Source: Actinoalloteichus_B caeruleus
GTDB lineage: Bacteria > Actinomycetota > Actinomycetes > Mycobacteriales > Pseudonocardiaceae
Assembly: GCF_000718005.1 (NCBI RefSeq)
Contig: NZ_JODV01000004.1
DNA: 64,000 bases
Reading direction: 5' to 3' (one strand)
Shown here piece by piece: positions 7,345 to 15,923 of the stretch. The position numbers and the translations under genes were made by a program. The stretch's first letter is position 1, and every line of letters begins with the position of its first letter. The notes beneath the pieces were generated by a model. It worked only from the letters and a program-made list of their open reading frames with translations. It made no database searches and was not told where the DNA came from.

Positions 7345-9198
7345 ATGAGCAGCAGAGTGCTCAAGCGCACTCGCGGTCTCGTCGTCACGGGAGCGGCCCT
7401 GGGCATGGCCGCCGCTCCCCTGTCGACCGGCGTCGCGGGCGCGGAGGAGACACCCGTGCCCAAGAACATCATTCTTCTCATCTCCGACGGCGGCGGTTAC
7501 GGCCACTTCGACCTGCCGAGCCTCTACGAGCGGGGGCAGAGCTACGGTCAGGCCTCCGTCGACCCCGCCACCGGCGCCGTGGAGCACGTGCCCGGCACCG
7601 CGAGCCAGGTGTACGAGTCGTACCCGGTCCAGGTCGGGCAGTCCCACCACTCCGCGAACGGCCGCGCCGAGTACGTGACCGAGGACGCCTGGGGCTCGTT
7701 CGACTGGGTGGCCTCCGGCGCCACCGACTCGGCCGCCGCCGGGACCGCGCTGGGCACGGGTGTCAAGACCAACAACGGCGTCCTCGGGTACACGCCGGAC
7801 GGGGACCGCCTGCTGACCGTCGGCGAGCAGGCCATCGAGGTCGGCAAGAAGGTCGGCCTGGTCACCTCGGTGCCCTTCAACCACGCCACCCCCGCCGGGT
7901 TCATCGCGCACAACGCCGACCGCAACGACTACCAGGGTCTGGCGACCGAGATGATCGACAGCGGTGTCGACGTCCTCATGGGCGGCGGCCACCCCAACTT
8001 CACCGACGCCCACACCCGGCGGGCGTCGGACTGGACGTGGATCTCGCAGGACGACTTCGAGCGGGTGAGCACCGGCGGAACCGACTTCACCTACGTCGAG
8101 GAGCGGGCCGACTTCGACGCCCTCGCCGAGGGCGGGACGGTGCCGGAGAAGGTCTTCGGCCTCGCCCAGGTCGCGGAGACCCTCCAGTACAACCGCCCCG
8201 GCCTGGAGAACGACGACGTCCTCCCCTGGACTGACCCGCTCAACGCCGTTCCCGGCCTGGACACGATGACCGAGGGTGCGCTCAACGTCCTGGAGCAGGG
8301 CGACGAGGGCTTCTTCCTCATGGTCGAGGGCGGTGCGGTCGACTGGGCCGGCCACGCCAACCAGACCACCCGCGCGGTCGAGGAGCAGATCGACTTCAAC
8401 CGCGCCGTGGAGGCCGTGGACGAGTGGGTCGAGGCCAACAGCAGCTGGGACGAGACCCTGGTGATGGTCACGGCCGACCACGAGACCGGCTACCTCGCCG
8501 GCCCGGACTCGAACCCGACCTGGACCCCCATCACCGGTGAGGCGGGTGCGCTGCCCAACGTCTCCTGGCACTCCGGTGGCCACACCAACGGCCTCGTCCC
8601 CTTCTACGCCAAGGGCGCCGGCTCGGAGGTCCTCCAGGCCCGGGCCAACCAGTGGGACATCGTCCGGGGGGCCTACCTGGACAACACCGACATCGGCGAG
8701 GCCGTCTTCGACTTCCTCGGTCACGCCCCCGCCTCGGGTGACTCCTCGGTGGCGCTGGAGGCCAGCGTCCCGCTGCCCACCACCGGTGGTGCCCTGAGCA
8801 TGTCGGTCGCCGACGCCGGTTCCGTCGTCCTCGAGGGCGACCCGCGCGGCCAGTCCGGTTCCCTGCCGCACGTCACCGTGACCGACACCCGCGACGAGGT
8901 GCAGTCGCGCGGTCAGGGCTGGACGGTCTCCGGCAGCGCCAGCGAGTTCGTCGCCGGTAACCGCCGGTTCGGCGCGGAGAACCTGAGCTGGAGCCCGAAG
9001 GTGGTCGAGTCCGAGTCCGGCGCCTCGGCCGGCCCGGAGGCCGCCTTCGACGGTCCGGCCGCCCTGGCCGACACCGACCGGGTGAGCCGCTTCGGGACGA
9101 CCGTCCTGGGCGCGGACCTCGGCCTCGTGGTGCCGGAGGAGGCCCGTGGTGGTCGCTACGGCAGCGAGATCACGCTGACGCTGTTCGCCAAGGACTGA
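7345..9198 (+). CDS. Secreted alkaline phosphatase with C-terminal extension
   Basis: This is a PhoA-type alkaline phosphatase of 617 aa, a secreted metalloenzyme releasing phosphate from monoesters. A Sec signal peptide (Arg/Lys n-region, hydrophobic core, VAGAEE cleavage region near residue 33) is present. Core residues are intact: D48 in ISDGG, nucleophile S129 in ATDSAAAG, E328/D333/H337 in MVEGGAVDWAGHAN, D378-H379 in TADHETGY and H409/H413 in WHSGGHTNG. About 170 residues after the catalytic core (from about residue 445) are not needed by the family; they are Ser/Gly/Val-rich and may be a beta-rich wall- or substrate-binding part. The start ATG 7345 is preceded by GAACGAGGAAGCC. A stem-loop terminator follows. 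Regulation by phosphate is plausible but not shown. Confidence 0.9.
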   Translation: MSSRVLKRTRGLVVTGAALGMAAAPLSTGVAGAEETPVPKNIILLISDGGGYGHFDLPSLYERGQSYGQASVDPATGAVEHVPGTASQVYESYPVQVGQSHHSANGRAEYVTEDAWGSFDWVASGATDSAAAGTALGTGVKTNNGVLGYTPDGDRLLTVGEQAIEVGKKVGLVTSVPFNHATPAGFIAHNADRNDYQGLATEMIDSGVDVLMGGGHPNFTDAHTRRASDWTWISQDDFERVSTGGTDFTYVEERADFDALAEGGTVPEKVFGLAQVAETLQYNRPGLENDDVLPWTDPLNAVPGLDTMTEGALNVLEQGDEGFFLMVEGGAVDWAGHANQTTRAVEEQIDFNRAVEAVDEWVEANSSWDETLVMVTADHETGYLAGPDSNPTWTPITGEAGALPNVSWHSGGHTNGLVPFYAKGAGSEVLQARANQWDIVRGAYLDNTDIGEAVFDFLGHAPASGDSSVALEASVPLPTTGGALSMSVADAGSVVLEGDPRGQSGSLPHVTVTDTRDEVQSRGQGWTVSGSASEFVAGNRRFGAENLSWSPKVVESESGASAGPEAAFDGPAALADTDRVSRFGTTVLGADLGLVVPEEARGGRYGSEITLTLFAKD

Positions 9199-9208
9199 TC
9201 GACGTGGG

Positions 9209-9243
9209 CGGGGTGGAGCGGGGACGCACCCTGCTCCACCCCG
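9209..9243 (+). terminator. Terminator after alkaline phosphatase
   Basis: An 11-bp perfect GC-rich stem (CGGGGTGGAGC and its complement) with a 13-base loop begins 10 bases after the stop. It is followed by a pyrimidine-rich run. Confidence 0.75.
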
Positions 9244-9327
9244 TCTTCCGTTTCCCGGTCCGGAGCTGGTCCTCCGGCCGGGACGAGGTGGATCGCCGCG
9301 CGGACGCGCGGCAGGAAGGAGCCGGGT

Positions 9328-10362
9328 GTGTCCACCACCCCGCAGTCACCACGCCAGTTCCGGTCCCGTCCCGGACGGGCGTTCGCCGCGTTGGCCCTGA
9401 CCACCGCGTTCCTCGGTCTCGGCGTAGGCACGGCCGCCGGGGACGCGGAGGCGCCCGTGCGGTGGAGCGTCGCCCCGGCCACCGGGGACGGCCCGGACGG
9501 TCGCCTGTCGCTGCGGCACGTCGCCGATCCCGGCGAGGAGGTGTCGGACGCCGTCGCGGTGACCAACCTCGGCACGGAGCCGGCCGAGTTCGCGGTGGCG
9601 GTCGGGGATGGCGTGGTCGGGCAGAGCGGTGTCTTCGACATCGCCACCGGGGAACCGACGGGGTCCGGCAGCTGGATCAGCGTCGGAGGGCTCGACGAGG
9701 GCACCGTGACCGTGCCCGGTGGCGAGACGGCGGTGCTGCCGGTGATCGTGGAGGTCCCCGAGGACGCGACGCCGGGTGACCACCCGGCGGGCATCGCGGT
9801 GGGGGTGTCCACCGACGAGGACGGGATCACCGTCCAGCGCCGGATCGGCGTCCGACTGCACCTCCAGGTGGCCGGCGAGCTGGAACCCGCGCTGGCGGTC
9901 AGCGCGGAGGGGACCTCGTACCGCCGCTCGTCGTGGGTGCCGTTCTCCCCGGGAACGCTGGTCGTCGACTACGAGATCGCCAACGAGGGCAACGTGCGGC
10001 TGGGGGCGGCCACCACGCTCGACGCGGAGGGCCTCTTCGGCCTCGGATCGGCGCGGGACTCGGACGGGGTGGACGAGCTGCTCCCGGGCGACGTGGTGTC
10101 CCGGTCCGTCGACGTCGAGGTCTCGCCCTGGTTCCTGCTCTTCGGTGACCTGTCGGTGACCGCGTTGGCGGTGGGTGAGGACGAGGTGTCCCCGCCGGAG
10201 GTCGCCTCCCACGGGTTCACGCGGACGGCCGTGCCCTGGACCGAACTGGCGGTTGTCGTCGTGCTGGCCGGCGTGGTGGGGATGGCGCTGGCCCGGCGCC
10301 GTCGGGCCCGAATGGCAGCGACGACCGCGAGCGCGCCGGTGGGCGAGGGTGCGGAGTCCTGA
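9328..10362 (+). CDS. DUF916-type secreted membrane-anchored protein
   Basis: This 344-aa exported protein has a signal sequence (about residues 12-40), an immunoglobulin-like domain of the DUF916/WxL peptidoglycan-binding type (WSVAPATGDGPDGR onwards, about residues 45-165), a second beta-rich region, and one C-terminal membrane helix (about residues 297-317) followed by an Arg-rich cytoplasmic stop-transfer (ARRRRARM). Related actinobacterial proteins sit at the outer face of the membrane and contact the wall. The GTG 9328 start has GGAAGGA 8 bases upstream. It lies 129 bases after the alkaline phosphatase, from which a terminator separates it. No enzymatic role is expected. Confidence 0.75.
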   Translation: MSTTPQSPRQFRSRPGRAFAALALTTAFLGLGVGTAAGDAEAPVRWSVAPATGDGPDGRLSLRHVADPGEEVSDAVAVTNLGTEPAEFAVAVGDGVVGQSGVFDIATGEPTGSGSWISVGGLDEGTVTVPGGETAVLPVIVEVPEDATPGDHPAGIAVGVSTDEDGITVQRRIGVRLHLQVAGELEPALAVSAEGTSYRRSSWVPFSPGTLVVDYEIANEGNVRLGAATTLDAEGLFGLGSARDSDGVDELLPGDVVSRSVDVEVSPWFLLFGDLSVTALAVGEDEVSPPEVASHGFTRTAVPWTELAVVVVLAGVVGMALARRRRARMAATTASAPVGEGAES

Positions 10363-10837
10363 CCGGACGCGATCCTCGGCACGCGGCGGGCGAGGTGGAC
10401 GACCGGTCCGCAGTCCGGCGCGGCCACGGGTAGGGCAGTCAGCGGAGCGACCCGCCTCCATCGGCCCCCGGTGAGCGAACGACGACCGCCCTCGGCCCCA
10501 CCCCCGCGCGTCGCCGAACTCCCCTCCCCACGGCACCCATGACGAGCGCCGGAGCGTCGGGACGTGAGCCGACGGCGACACCGTCGAGGAGGAATCGCCG
10601 ACGACCTCGTGCAACCCGCCGTGGGCCGTTCCCTCCGAGGAGCGCACCCGCTCCGCGTGACGCGTCGGTGTGCGGCACACCACCGGAGGCATCGTGTCGG
10701 TCGTCCGCGCCGCGCCGGGGAATCCCGCTCCGCCACCAGACCGGTTCGCATCCTCCTGCCGGCGACGGCGACCCGGGCCAGGGGACGTGGGCCGTTCCCC
10801 GTCCGGCGGACTGACTCCGCACGCGGTCCACGCCTGA
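10363..10837. other. Intergenic gap with no supported gene
   Basis: A 475-base stretch between the DUF916 gene and the TetR remnant. Reading frames are Arg/Pro-rich without motifs. It may include debris from the missing 5' part of the TetR gene, but no helix-turn-helix can be found in any frame. Confidence 0.4.
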
Positions 10838-11296
10838 GCGTGGGACGGACCTGGTCCGTCCCCAGGGCTCGATCTGGCCGGGGGACTGGCTGGCACCGGC
10901 ACGGTCACCGCCAACCTGGAACATCTCGTCGCGAACCTGCTGCGGTTCTACGAGCAGGGTTTTCCGATCGCCGCATCGATCTTCGGCAACACCGAACTCC
11001 TGCGCGCTCACCGACAAGCGATGGTCACCCGCGGCGCCGGCCCCCACGGCCCCTCGGCTGGCCTCGCCCGCTACCTCGACCAGGAGGTCCGACTCGGCCG
11101 GCTGCGCGACCTTGACGCCGACGCCGTCGCACGCCTGCTCACCGGCGCCGCGCTGCACGAAGCGTTCCTTGCCGCCTACACGGGCGAGCCGGTACCCGAC
11201 CCGACGGCCCTCGCCCAGCGCCTCGTCGCGGCCCTCGACCTCTCCCCGCCACAGGAGGAACGGCGCGACGAACCGGCACCGGACCGAGGAGCGTGA
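10838..11296 (+). pseudogene. TetR-family remnant lacking the DNA-binding domain
   Basis: The frame open from 10838 encodes a recognisable TetR C-terminal ligand-binding domain: GTVTANLEHLVANLLRFYEQ, FPIAASIFGNTELLRAH, then AGLARYLDQEVRLGRLRD and a terminal helix ending at 11296. No start codon occurs before ATG 11021, which is already inside the domain, and a stop at 10835-10837 closes the frame upstream. The helix-turn-helix half is absent from all three frames upstream. The gene therefore looks 5'-truncated by deletion. The short ATG 11021 product (91 aa) would lack DNA binding and is unlikely to be functional as a repressor. Confidence 0.7.
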
Positions 11297-11471
11297 CCAA
11301 CCGACGCGATCGGCGCTGCCACCATCCCGCTCGGTCGCGGTGACCTTCCACGTCACGCGGATCCGCCCCCCTCGGGGCGCTTCGGGTCGAGTGGGTGCCG
11401 CCGCCGGGCGGCGCGTGGTCCGCACGCCAGCCCCGAGGGATCGCGCCCATCCGGCCACCGGGTGCGCCTGG

Positions 11472-11502
11472 CGCGGGCGGCGGGTCGGAGGAGCCGCCCG
11501 CG
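11472..11502 (-). terminator. Terminator after methionine aminopeptidase
   Basis: A 10-bp GC stem (CGCGGGCGGC with its complement) and 11-base loop lie 9 bases beyond the stop codon of the minus-strand map gene. Confidence 0.65.
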
Positions 11503-11511
11503 TCGGACCGG

Positions 11512-12342
11512 TCAGGCGTCCTTCGCGCCGGGAGGCCCGCCGGAACCGCCGGCCGTCGCGGCGGCCTCGGGTTCGCGCCGGGTGAGCACCCGGGGGCCAT
11601 CCTCGGTGATCGCGACGGTGTGCTCGGAGTGGGCCGTGCGTGAGCCGTCCGCCGAGCGGATCGTCCAGCCGTCCGGGTCGTACACGATCCGGTCGGTCGT
11701 CCGCGCGAACCAGGGCTCCAGCGCGAGGGTGAGCCCGGGGCGGAGCGTCAGGCCACGACCGGCCCGCCCCTCGTTGGGGACGTGGAGGTCCTCGTGCATG
11801 GTCCGGCCGATGCCGTGCCCACCGAACTCGGTGTTCACCGGGTAGCCGTAGTCGCGGGCCACCTCTCCGATCGCCGCCGAGATGTCCCCAAGGCGGTTGC
11901 CGGGGTGCGCCACCGCGATCGCCGCCTCCAGTGCCTCCTCGGTGGCGCGGATGATCCGCAGGTCCTCCTCGGCTGGCGTGCCCACGATGACGGTGCGTGC
12001 CGAGTCGGCCGCCCAGCCGTCGATGCTGACCGCGAGGTCAGCGCTGAGGACGTCCCCGTCCCGCAGCGTGTAGTCGTGGGGGAGTCCGTGCAGGACGGCG
12101 TCGTTGACCGACAGGCAGATGACGTTGCGGAACGGTCCTCGACCGAAGGACGGGGTGTAGTCCCAGTAGCAGGACTCGGCTCCGCGCCGCGCGATCATGC
12201 CGCGCGCGTGGTGTTCAAGGTCCATGAGGTTGACGCCCACGTCGGCGAGACGGCCGACCTCGGTGAGCACCTCGGCGACGAAACGCCCGGTCACGTGCAT
12301 GCGGTCGATCTCCGCAGGCGTCTTCAGTTCGATCACGCGCAC
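11512..12342 (-). CDS. map: Type I methionine aminopeptidase
   Basis: This enzyme removes the initiator methionine from nascent proteins in the cytoplasm using a dinuclear metal centre. All five ligands expected from the E. coli enzyme are present: D102 (LSADLAV), D113 (WAADSART), H176 (FGGHGIGR), E209 (LALEPWF) and E240 (AHSEHTV), plus the substrate-contact His in HGLPHD. Length 276 aa is normal, with a short Ala/Gly/Pro tail. Start GTG 12342 or GTG 12336 are both possible; GAGG at 12343-12346 favours the inner one. It is divergent from a small XRE regulator and probably controlled by it. Actinomycetes usually carry several map genes, so this may be an accessory copy rather than the housekeeping one. 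Confidence 0.93.
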   Translation of the reverse strand: MRVIELKTPAEIDRMHVTGRFVAEVLTEVGRLADVGVNLMDLEHHARGMIARRGAESCYWDYTPSFGRGPFRNVICLSVNDAVLHGLPHDYTLRDGDVLSADLAVSIDGWAADSARTVIVGTPAEEDLRIIRATEEALEAAIAVAHPGNRLGDISAAIGEVARDYGYPVNTEFGGHGIGRTMHEDLHVPNEGRAGRGLTLRPGLTLALEPWFARTTDRIVYDPDGWTIRSADGSRTAHSEHTVAITEDGPRVLTRREPEAAATAGGSGGPPGAKDA

Positions 12343-12359
12343 CTCGCGTCACAGGTAGT

Positions 12360-12406
12360 GGTATTACTATACCCGCCACCCTAGCACTTGACGGTATACT
12401 AATACC
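12360..12406. promoter_or_regulatory. Paired inverted operators between map and XRE gene
   Basis: GGTATTACTATACC (12360-12373) and GGTATACTAATACC (12393-12406) are near-perfect inverted copies of one another (13 of 14 bases), with centres 33 bp apart. The right copy overlaps the spacer between TTGACG (-35, 12388-12393) and TAGGCT (-10, 12412-12417) of the XRE promoter. The left copy covers a TATAGT -10 on the map side. A single regulator could thus block both divergent promoters. Confidence 0.65.
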
Positions 12407-12423
12407 AACCCTAGGCTGGGAAC

Positions 12424-12693
12424 ATGGTCCGCCACCCGCTCACCCCCGAACAGATCGAAGCCGGCAGGCGCCTCGGAGCCCTGCTGCGGCAGGCGCGAGC
12501 GGAGCGGGACCTGACGGACGTCGCGCGCGCGGCCGGCATCTCACCGGAGACCCTGCGCAAGATCGAGACCGGCCGGCTGCCCTCCCCGGGATTCGGCACG
12601 ATCATCTGCCTCGCCGAGGCGCTGGACCTCTCCGTGGAGCGGTTGGCAGCCACCTGGCGCGGCAGCGGCCTGCCCCTGGGAGCCGTGTCCTAG
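12424..12693 (+). CDS. Small XRE-family HTH regulator
   Basis: This 89-aa protein is essentially one Cro/CI-type helix-turn-helix domain (LGALLRQARAERDLTDVA, then GISPETLRKIETGRLPSP, about residues 18-58) plus a short C-terminal helix. It is presumably a dimeric repressor of the divergent map gene and of itself. TTGACG and TAGGCT promoter elements place the transcription start at or within a base or two of ATG 12424, so the mRNA is predicted to be leaderless; no ribosome site is present. Pairing of a small XRE gene with an accessory methionine aminopeptidase gene is, as far as known, recurrent in actinomycetes. Confidence 0.85.
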   Translation: MVRHPLTPEQIEAGRRLGALLRQARAERDLTDVARAAGISPETLRKIETGRLPSPGFGTIICLAEALDLSVERLAATWRGSGLPLGAVS

Positions 12694-13162
12694 CCGTTCC
12701 CCCCGCGCACCGGACCCCGCCGACACCGAGGGCGAGAAGCCGGTGTCCGACCGCGCGGCGGTCCAGGATCGAGAAGGGGAACCAGCGGCGCACCGGGTGC
12801 GACGTGCTGGCTGGCTGACGGCCACCGGGCCGAACGTTCCGGTGAGCGAACCGTCGACGCGTGGGACGGCTCGCTCGACACGCGGGGCTCCCGCGAGGGC
12901 GGCTCGGCGGAGCGGCGGAAGCAGGAGGAACGGTCCCGGCCCACTCCGCACCGCGTGCCGGGACCGACCTGCCACCGGTGGGTGGCCGTCGGCAGCGCTC
13001 CCCGTACGCCTCCCCCGGTGGCCGGCCAGGCACGGCACCTCGGCTGGGAGGCGCCGCCCCCGGCCGCCCCGAGGCGGTTCCCGGCCGGACCAGGGCCGGG
13101 CCCGGGCGCGCCCTCCCGGCGGGTGCCGGCCACGGGGCGACCGCCGGTGGCGCACCCGGTGC
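12694..13162. other. Intergenic gap with no supported gene
   Basis: 469 bases between the convergent XRE and P450 genes. Frames on both strands are Arg/Gly/Pro-rich and motif-free. Nothing recognised. Confidence 0.5.
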
Positions 13163-14386
13163 CTACCAGGTCACCGGGAGCTCGTAGACGCCGTAGACGA
13201 AGCCGTCGTGCTTGAAGGGGATGGTCTCGAACTCGGTGGCGAGGCGGAGCTCGGGGAGCCTGCGGTACAGCGTGCGGTAGACGACCTCGAGTTCGAGCCT
13301 GGCCAGGGGCTGGCCGAGGCACTGGTGCACCCCGAAGCCGAACGCCACGTGGTGCCGGGCCTCCCGGGTGATGTCGAGCTCGTCGGGGTCGTCGAACGCC
13401 CGTGGGTCCCGGTTGGCCACGTCGTTCGGCAGGATCAGCCCCTCCCCCGCCCGCACCGGGCACCCCGCGACCTCCATGTCCTCCACCGCGACGCGGCGCC
13501 GCCCGCCGTGGGTGATGTTGAGGTACCGGAGCAGTTCCTCGACCGCCCGCGTCGCCACGGTCGGATCGTCGGAGTCGCGGAGCAGCGCGAGCTGGTCGGG
13601 GTTGCGCAGCAGCAGGAGCGTGCTCAGCGCGATCATGTTCGCCGTCGTCTCGTGCCCGGCGATGAGCAGGAGCACGGCCATCTCGGTGGCCTCACGCATG
13701 GTGAGGTCCCCGGCCGCCACCCGCCGGGCCAGCCGGGACAGCAGGTCGGCGCCGCCGGGTTCCCCCAGCTTCTCCCCGACGAGTCCCCCCAGGTAGCGGG
13801 CCAGTTCCCCGGAGGCCTCCGCCCGCTGCTCCGGAGTGGACTTCCGGTGCACCATCGTCCTGCTGTTCCGCTGGAAGAAGTCGTGGTCGGCGTAGGGCAC
13901 GTCCAGCAGGTCGCAGATGACCAGGGAGGGCACCGGGAGCGCGAACGCCTCGACGAGGTCGACGGGGCGGGGGCCGGCGAGCAGGCCGTCCACCGCCTCG
14001 TCGACGATGCGCTGCACGGCGGGCCGCATCGCGGCGACGTTCTTCACGGTGAAGGCCGACCCGACCATCCGCCGCAGCCGCGCGTGCTCGGGATCATCCA
14101 TGCCGATGAAGCTGAGACTGGCCCGGCCCGGGGCCGACCGGGGGTAGGTGGGGTGGGTCATGTCGGCGCTGACCCGCCGGTCGGACAGGACGGCGCGTTG
14201 GTCGGCGAACCGCGTCACCAACCACGGGGTGGTGCCGTCCCAGAGCCGAACCCGGGCCAGGGGCGTCTCCTCGCGGAGTCGCTCCAGCCGCGGGGGCGGG
14301 TCGAACGGGCAGCCCTCCGCGCGGGACATCGGGTAGTCGGGCGCGTCGGCCGGCGGGTGGTTGGCGGGGTCCAGGGTGCTCGTCAT
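13163..14386 (-). CDS. Cytochrome P450 (CYP105-like)
   Basis: This is a 407-aa soluble bacterial class I P450 mono-oxygenase. Signatures are intact: I-helix oxygen-activation motif AGHETT (residues 243-248), K-helix E284-x-x-R287 (ELLR), and heme loop FGFGVHQCLG with the thiolate ligand C356. The N-terminal part (ADQRAVLSDRRVSADMTHPT) is typical of the CYP105 family, whose members oxidise xenobiotics and natural products; family assignment is by eye. ATG 14386 follows a GGAAGGA ribosome site. It is the last gene of a minus-strand operon P450-TetR-ferredoxin-ferredoxin reductase-P450, and lies 69 bases after the reductase, which should supply electrons through the ferredoxin. Confidence 0.93.
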   Translation of the reverse strand: MTSTLDPANHPPADAPDYPMSRAEGCPFDPPPRLERLREETPLARVRLWDGTTPWLVTRFADQRAVLSDRRVSADMTHPTYPRSAPGRASLSFIGMDDPEHARLRRMVGSAFTVKNVAAMRPAVQRIVDEAVDGLLAGPRPVDLVEAFALPVPSLVICDLLDVPYADHDFFQRNSRTMVHRKSTPEQRAEASGELARYLGGLVGEKLGEPGGADLLSRLARRVAAGDLTMREATEMAVLLLIAGHETTANMIALSTLLLLRNPDQLALLRDSDDPTVATRAVEELLRYLNITHGGRRRVAVEDMEVAGCPVRAGEGLILPNDVANRDPRAFDDPDELDITREARHHVAFGFGVHQCLGQPLARLELEVVYRTLYRRLPELRLATEFETIPFKHDGFVYGVYELPVTW

Positions 14387-14455
14387 CGAATTCCTTCCGT
14401 GGCGGGCTCCCCGCCTTCCCTGCGGCGGGGGTGCCGGTGGGGCCGGCGGCGCGGG

Positions 14456-15685
14456 CTAGGCGGACGTGGGGGCGACGGCGGGTTGGCCGGTGTCCACCGC
14501 GGTCGGTGCGGTACGCGCTGGTGGTGGCCCGAGGAGGCGTTGCCGCAGTCGCCTGGCCTGTTTGGGCATGTTCCAGCCGAGGACGCCCACGGGCCGGCCC
14601 TCCCGCCGGTAGACGGCCACGAACCCACGGGACCCCAGTTCGCCGTCCTCGACGGTGACCTCGGCGTCGCGGGGCGGCAGGCCGTGGACCTGGAGCCTGG
14701 CGTCGAACTGGTCGGTCCAGAAGTAGGGCACGGGGGTGTACGGGCGGTCGGCACCCAGGATGTTCTGGGCGACCACCCCGGCCTGTTCGGTGGCGTTCGT
14801 GCGGTTCTCGAGTCGCATGCCGACGCCCAGGCCCTCGTGGAACCAGTGGGCGACGTCGCCGACGGCGTAGACCCCGTCGGCCGCCCGGCACCGGGAGTCG
14901 CAGCGCACTCCGCCGGTCAGGTCGAGCCCGCTGCCCGCCAGCCAGTCGGTGTTGGGCACCGATCCGAGGGCCACCAGGACGACCTCGGCCGGGATCTCCT
15001 CGCCGCCCTCCAGGGCCACCCCGGTGATCCGCCCCTCCCGGGCGACGAGCCCGGTCACGGCCCGGCCCAACCGGAGCCGCACCCCGTTGTCGGCGTGGGT
15101 CCGGCGCAGCAGGCCGGCCACCAGCGGGCCCAGCTGCGCCTCCAGTGGCGCCGCCTGGGGCCCGGTGAGGGTGACGTCGTGCCCGGCGGCGCGGGCGGTC
15201 GCGGCGACCTCCGCCCCCAGCACGCCGTCCCCCACCACGACCAGCCGGGTCCCGGGTCGGAGGTCCTCGCGCAGCGCCAGGCAGTCGTCGAGGGTGCGCA
15301 GCACGTGGACGCCGGCGAGACCGTCCTGCCCCGGGAACGTCCTCGGTCGGACCCCGGTGGCGAGCACCACGACGTCCGAGCGCAGCAGCCGTCCCGACGC
15401 GGTCCGCACCACCCGGTTGCCCGCGTCGAGGGAGACCGCCGGGTCGCCGAGGACCACCCGGACGTCCAAGGCGTCCAGAGCGTCCTCCTGGCGGAGCCGC
15501 ACCCGGTCCGGTGCCCAGGCCCCGGCGAGGACCTGTTTGGACAGCGGAGGCCGGTCGTAGGGCGGGTGGGTCTCCGCTCCGAGGAGGGTGACCCCGTCGG
15601 TGTACCCCCGGCGGCGCAGGGCCTCGACCGTCGCGAGCCCGGCGGCGGACGCACCGACGACGAGCACCTCCGCCGGGGTGTTCAC
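14456..15685 (-). CDS. FAD-dependent ferredoxin reductase
   Basis: This 409-aa flavoprotein of the rhodocoxin/putidaredoxin reductase type transfers electrons from NAD(P)H to the adjacent ferredoxin. Two Rossmann motifs are visible: FAD-binding VVGASAAGLATVEALR at the N-terminus and NAD(P)H-binding VVVGDGVLGAEVAATAR near residue 148. The FAD-binding GVYAVGDVAHW follows near residue 265. The C-terminal ferredoxin-reductase domain includes YFWTDQFDARLQVHG, which is typical. GTG 15685 overlaps the ferredoxin stop by GTGA, so translation is coupled. The last 25 residues are Pro/Ala-rich and probably disordered. It completes a full P450 redox chain within the operon. Confidence 0.92.
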   Translation of the reverse strand: MNTPAEVLVVGASAAGLATVEALRRRGYTDGVTLLGAETHPPYDRPPLSKQVLAGAWAPDRVRLRQEDALDALDVRVVLGDPAVSLDAGNRVVRTASGRLLRSDVVVLATGVRPRTFPGQDGLAGVHVLRTLDDCLALREDLRPGTRLVVVGDGVLGAEVAATARAAGHDVTLTGPQAAPLEAQLGPLVAGLLRRTHADNGVRLRLGRAVTGLVAREGRITGVALEGGEEIPAEVVLVALGSVPNTDWLAGSGLDLTGGVRCDSRCRAADGVYAVGDVAHWFHEGLGVGMRLENRTNATEQAGVVAQNILGADRPYTPVPYFWTDQFDARLQVHGLPPRDAEVTVEDGELGSRGFVAVYRREGRPVGVLGWNMPKQARRLRQRLLGPPPARTAPTAVDTGQPAVAPTSA

Positions 15686-15882
15686 GGAGCTGTCCGCAGG
15701 GTGATCGCGGCGGCGGGGCAGACGTCGGCGGCCTCGCGGACGGCGTCGTGCAGCTCGGCCGGCGGTTCCGCGTTCAGCAGGACGACGACGCCGTCCTCGT
15801 CGCGCTGGTCGAACACGTCGGGGGCCGCCAGCACGCACGATCCCGCTCCACAGCACTTGTCCTCGTCGACGGACACCTTCAT
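15682..15882 (-). CDS. [3Fe-4S] ferredoxin partnering P450s
   Basis: This 66-aa ferredoxin matches the short actinomycete P450-associated type (SuaB/SoyB-like). Cysteines C10, C16 and C55 (CCGAGSC and VCP) are the three cluster ligands expected for a [3Fe-4S] centre; the position usually occupied by a fourth ligand is Ala (A13). C11 is an extra cysteine where Val or Ile is usual. ATG 15882 has AAGGAGC upstream. It passes electrons from the overlapping reductase gene product to one or both P450s of the operon, in the cytoplasm. Confidence 0.93.
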   Translation of the reverse strand: MKVSVDEDKCCGAGSCVLAAPDVFDQRDEDGVVVLLNAEPPAELHDAVREAADVCPAAAITLRTAP

Positions 15883-15923
15883 CGTTCTCGCTCCTTCGTC
15901 CTTCGTGGTGGTGGGTGGTCTCC

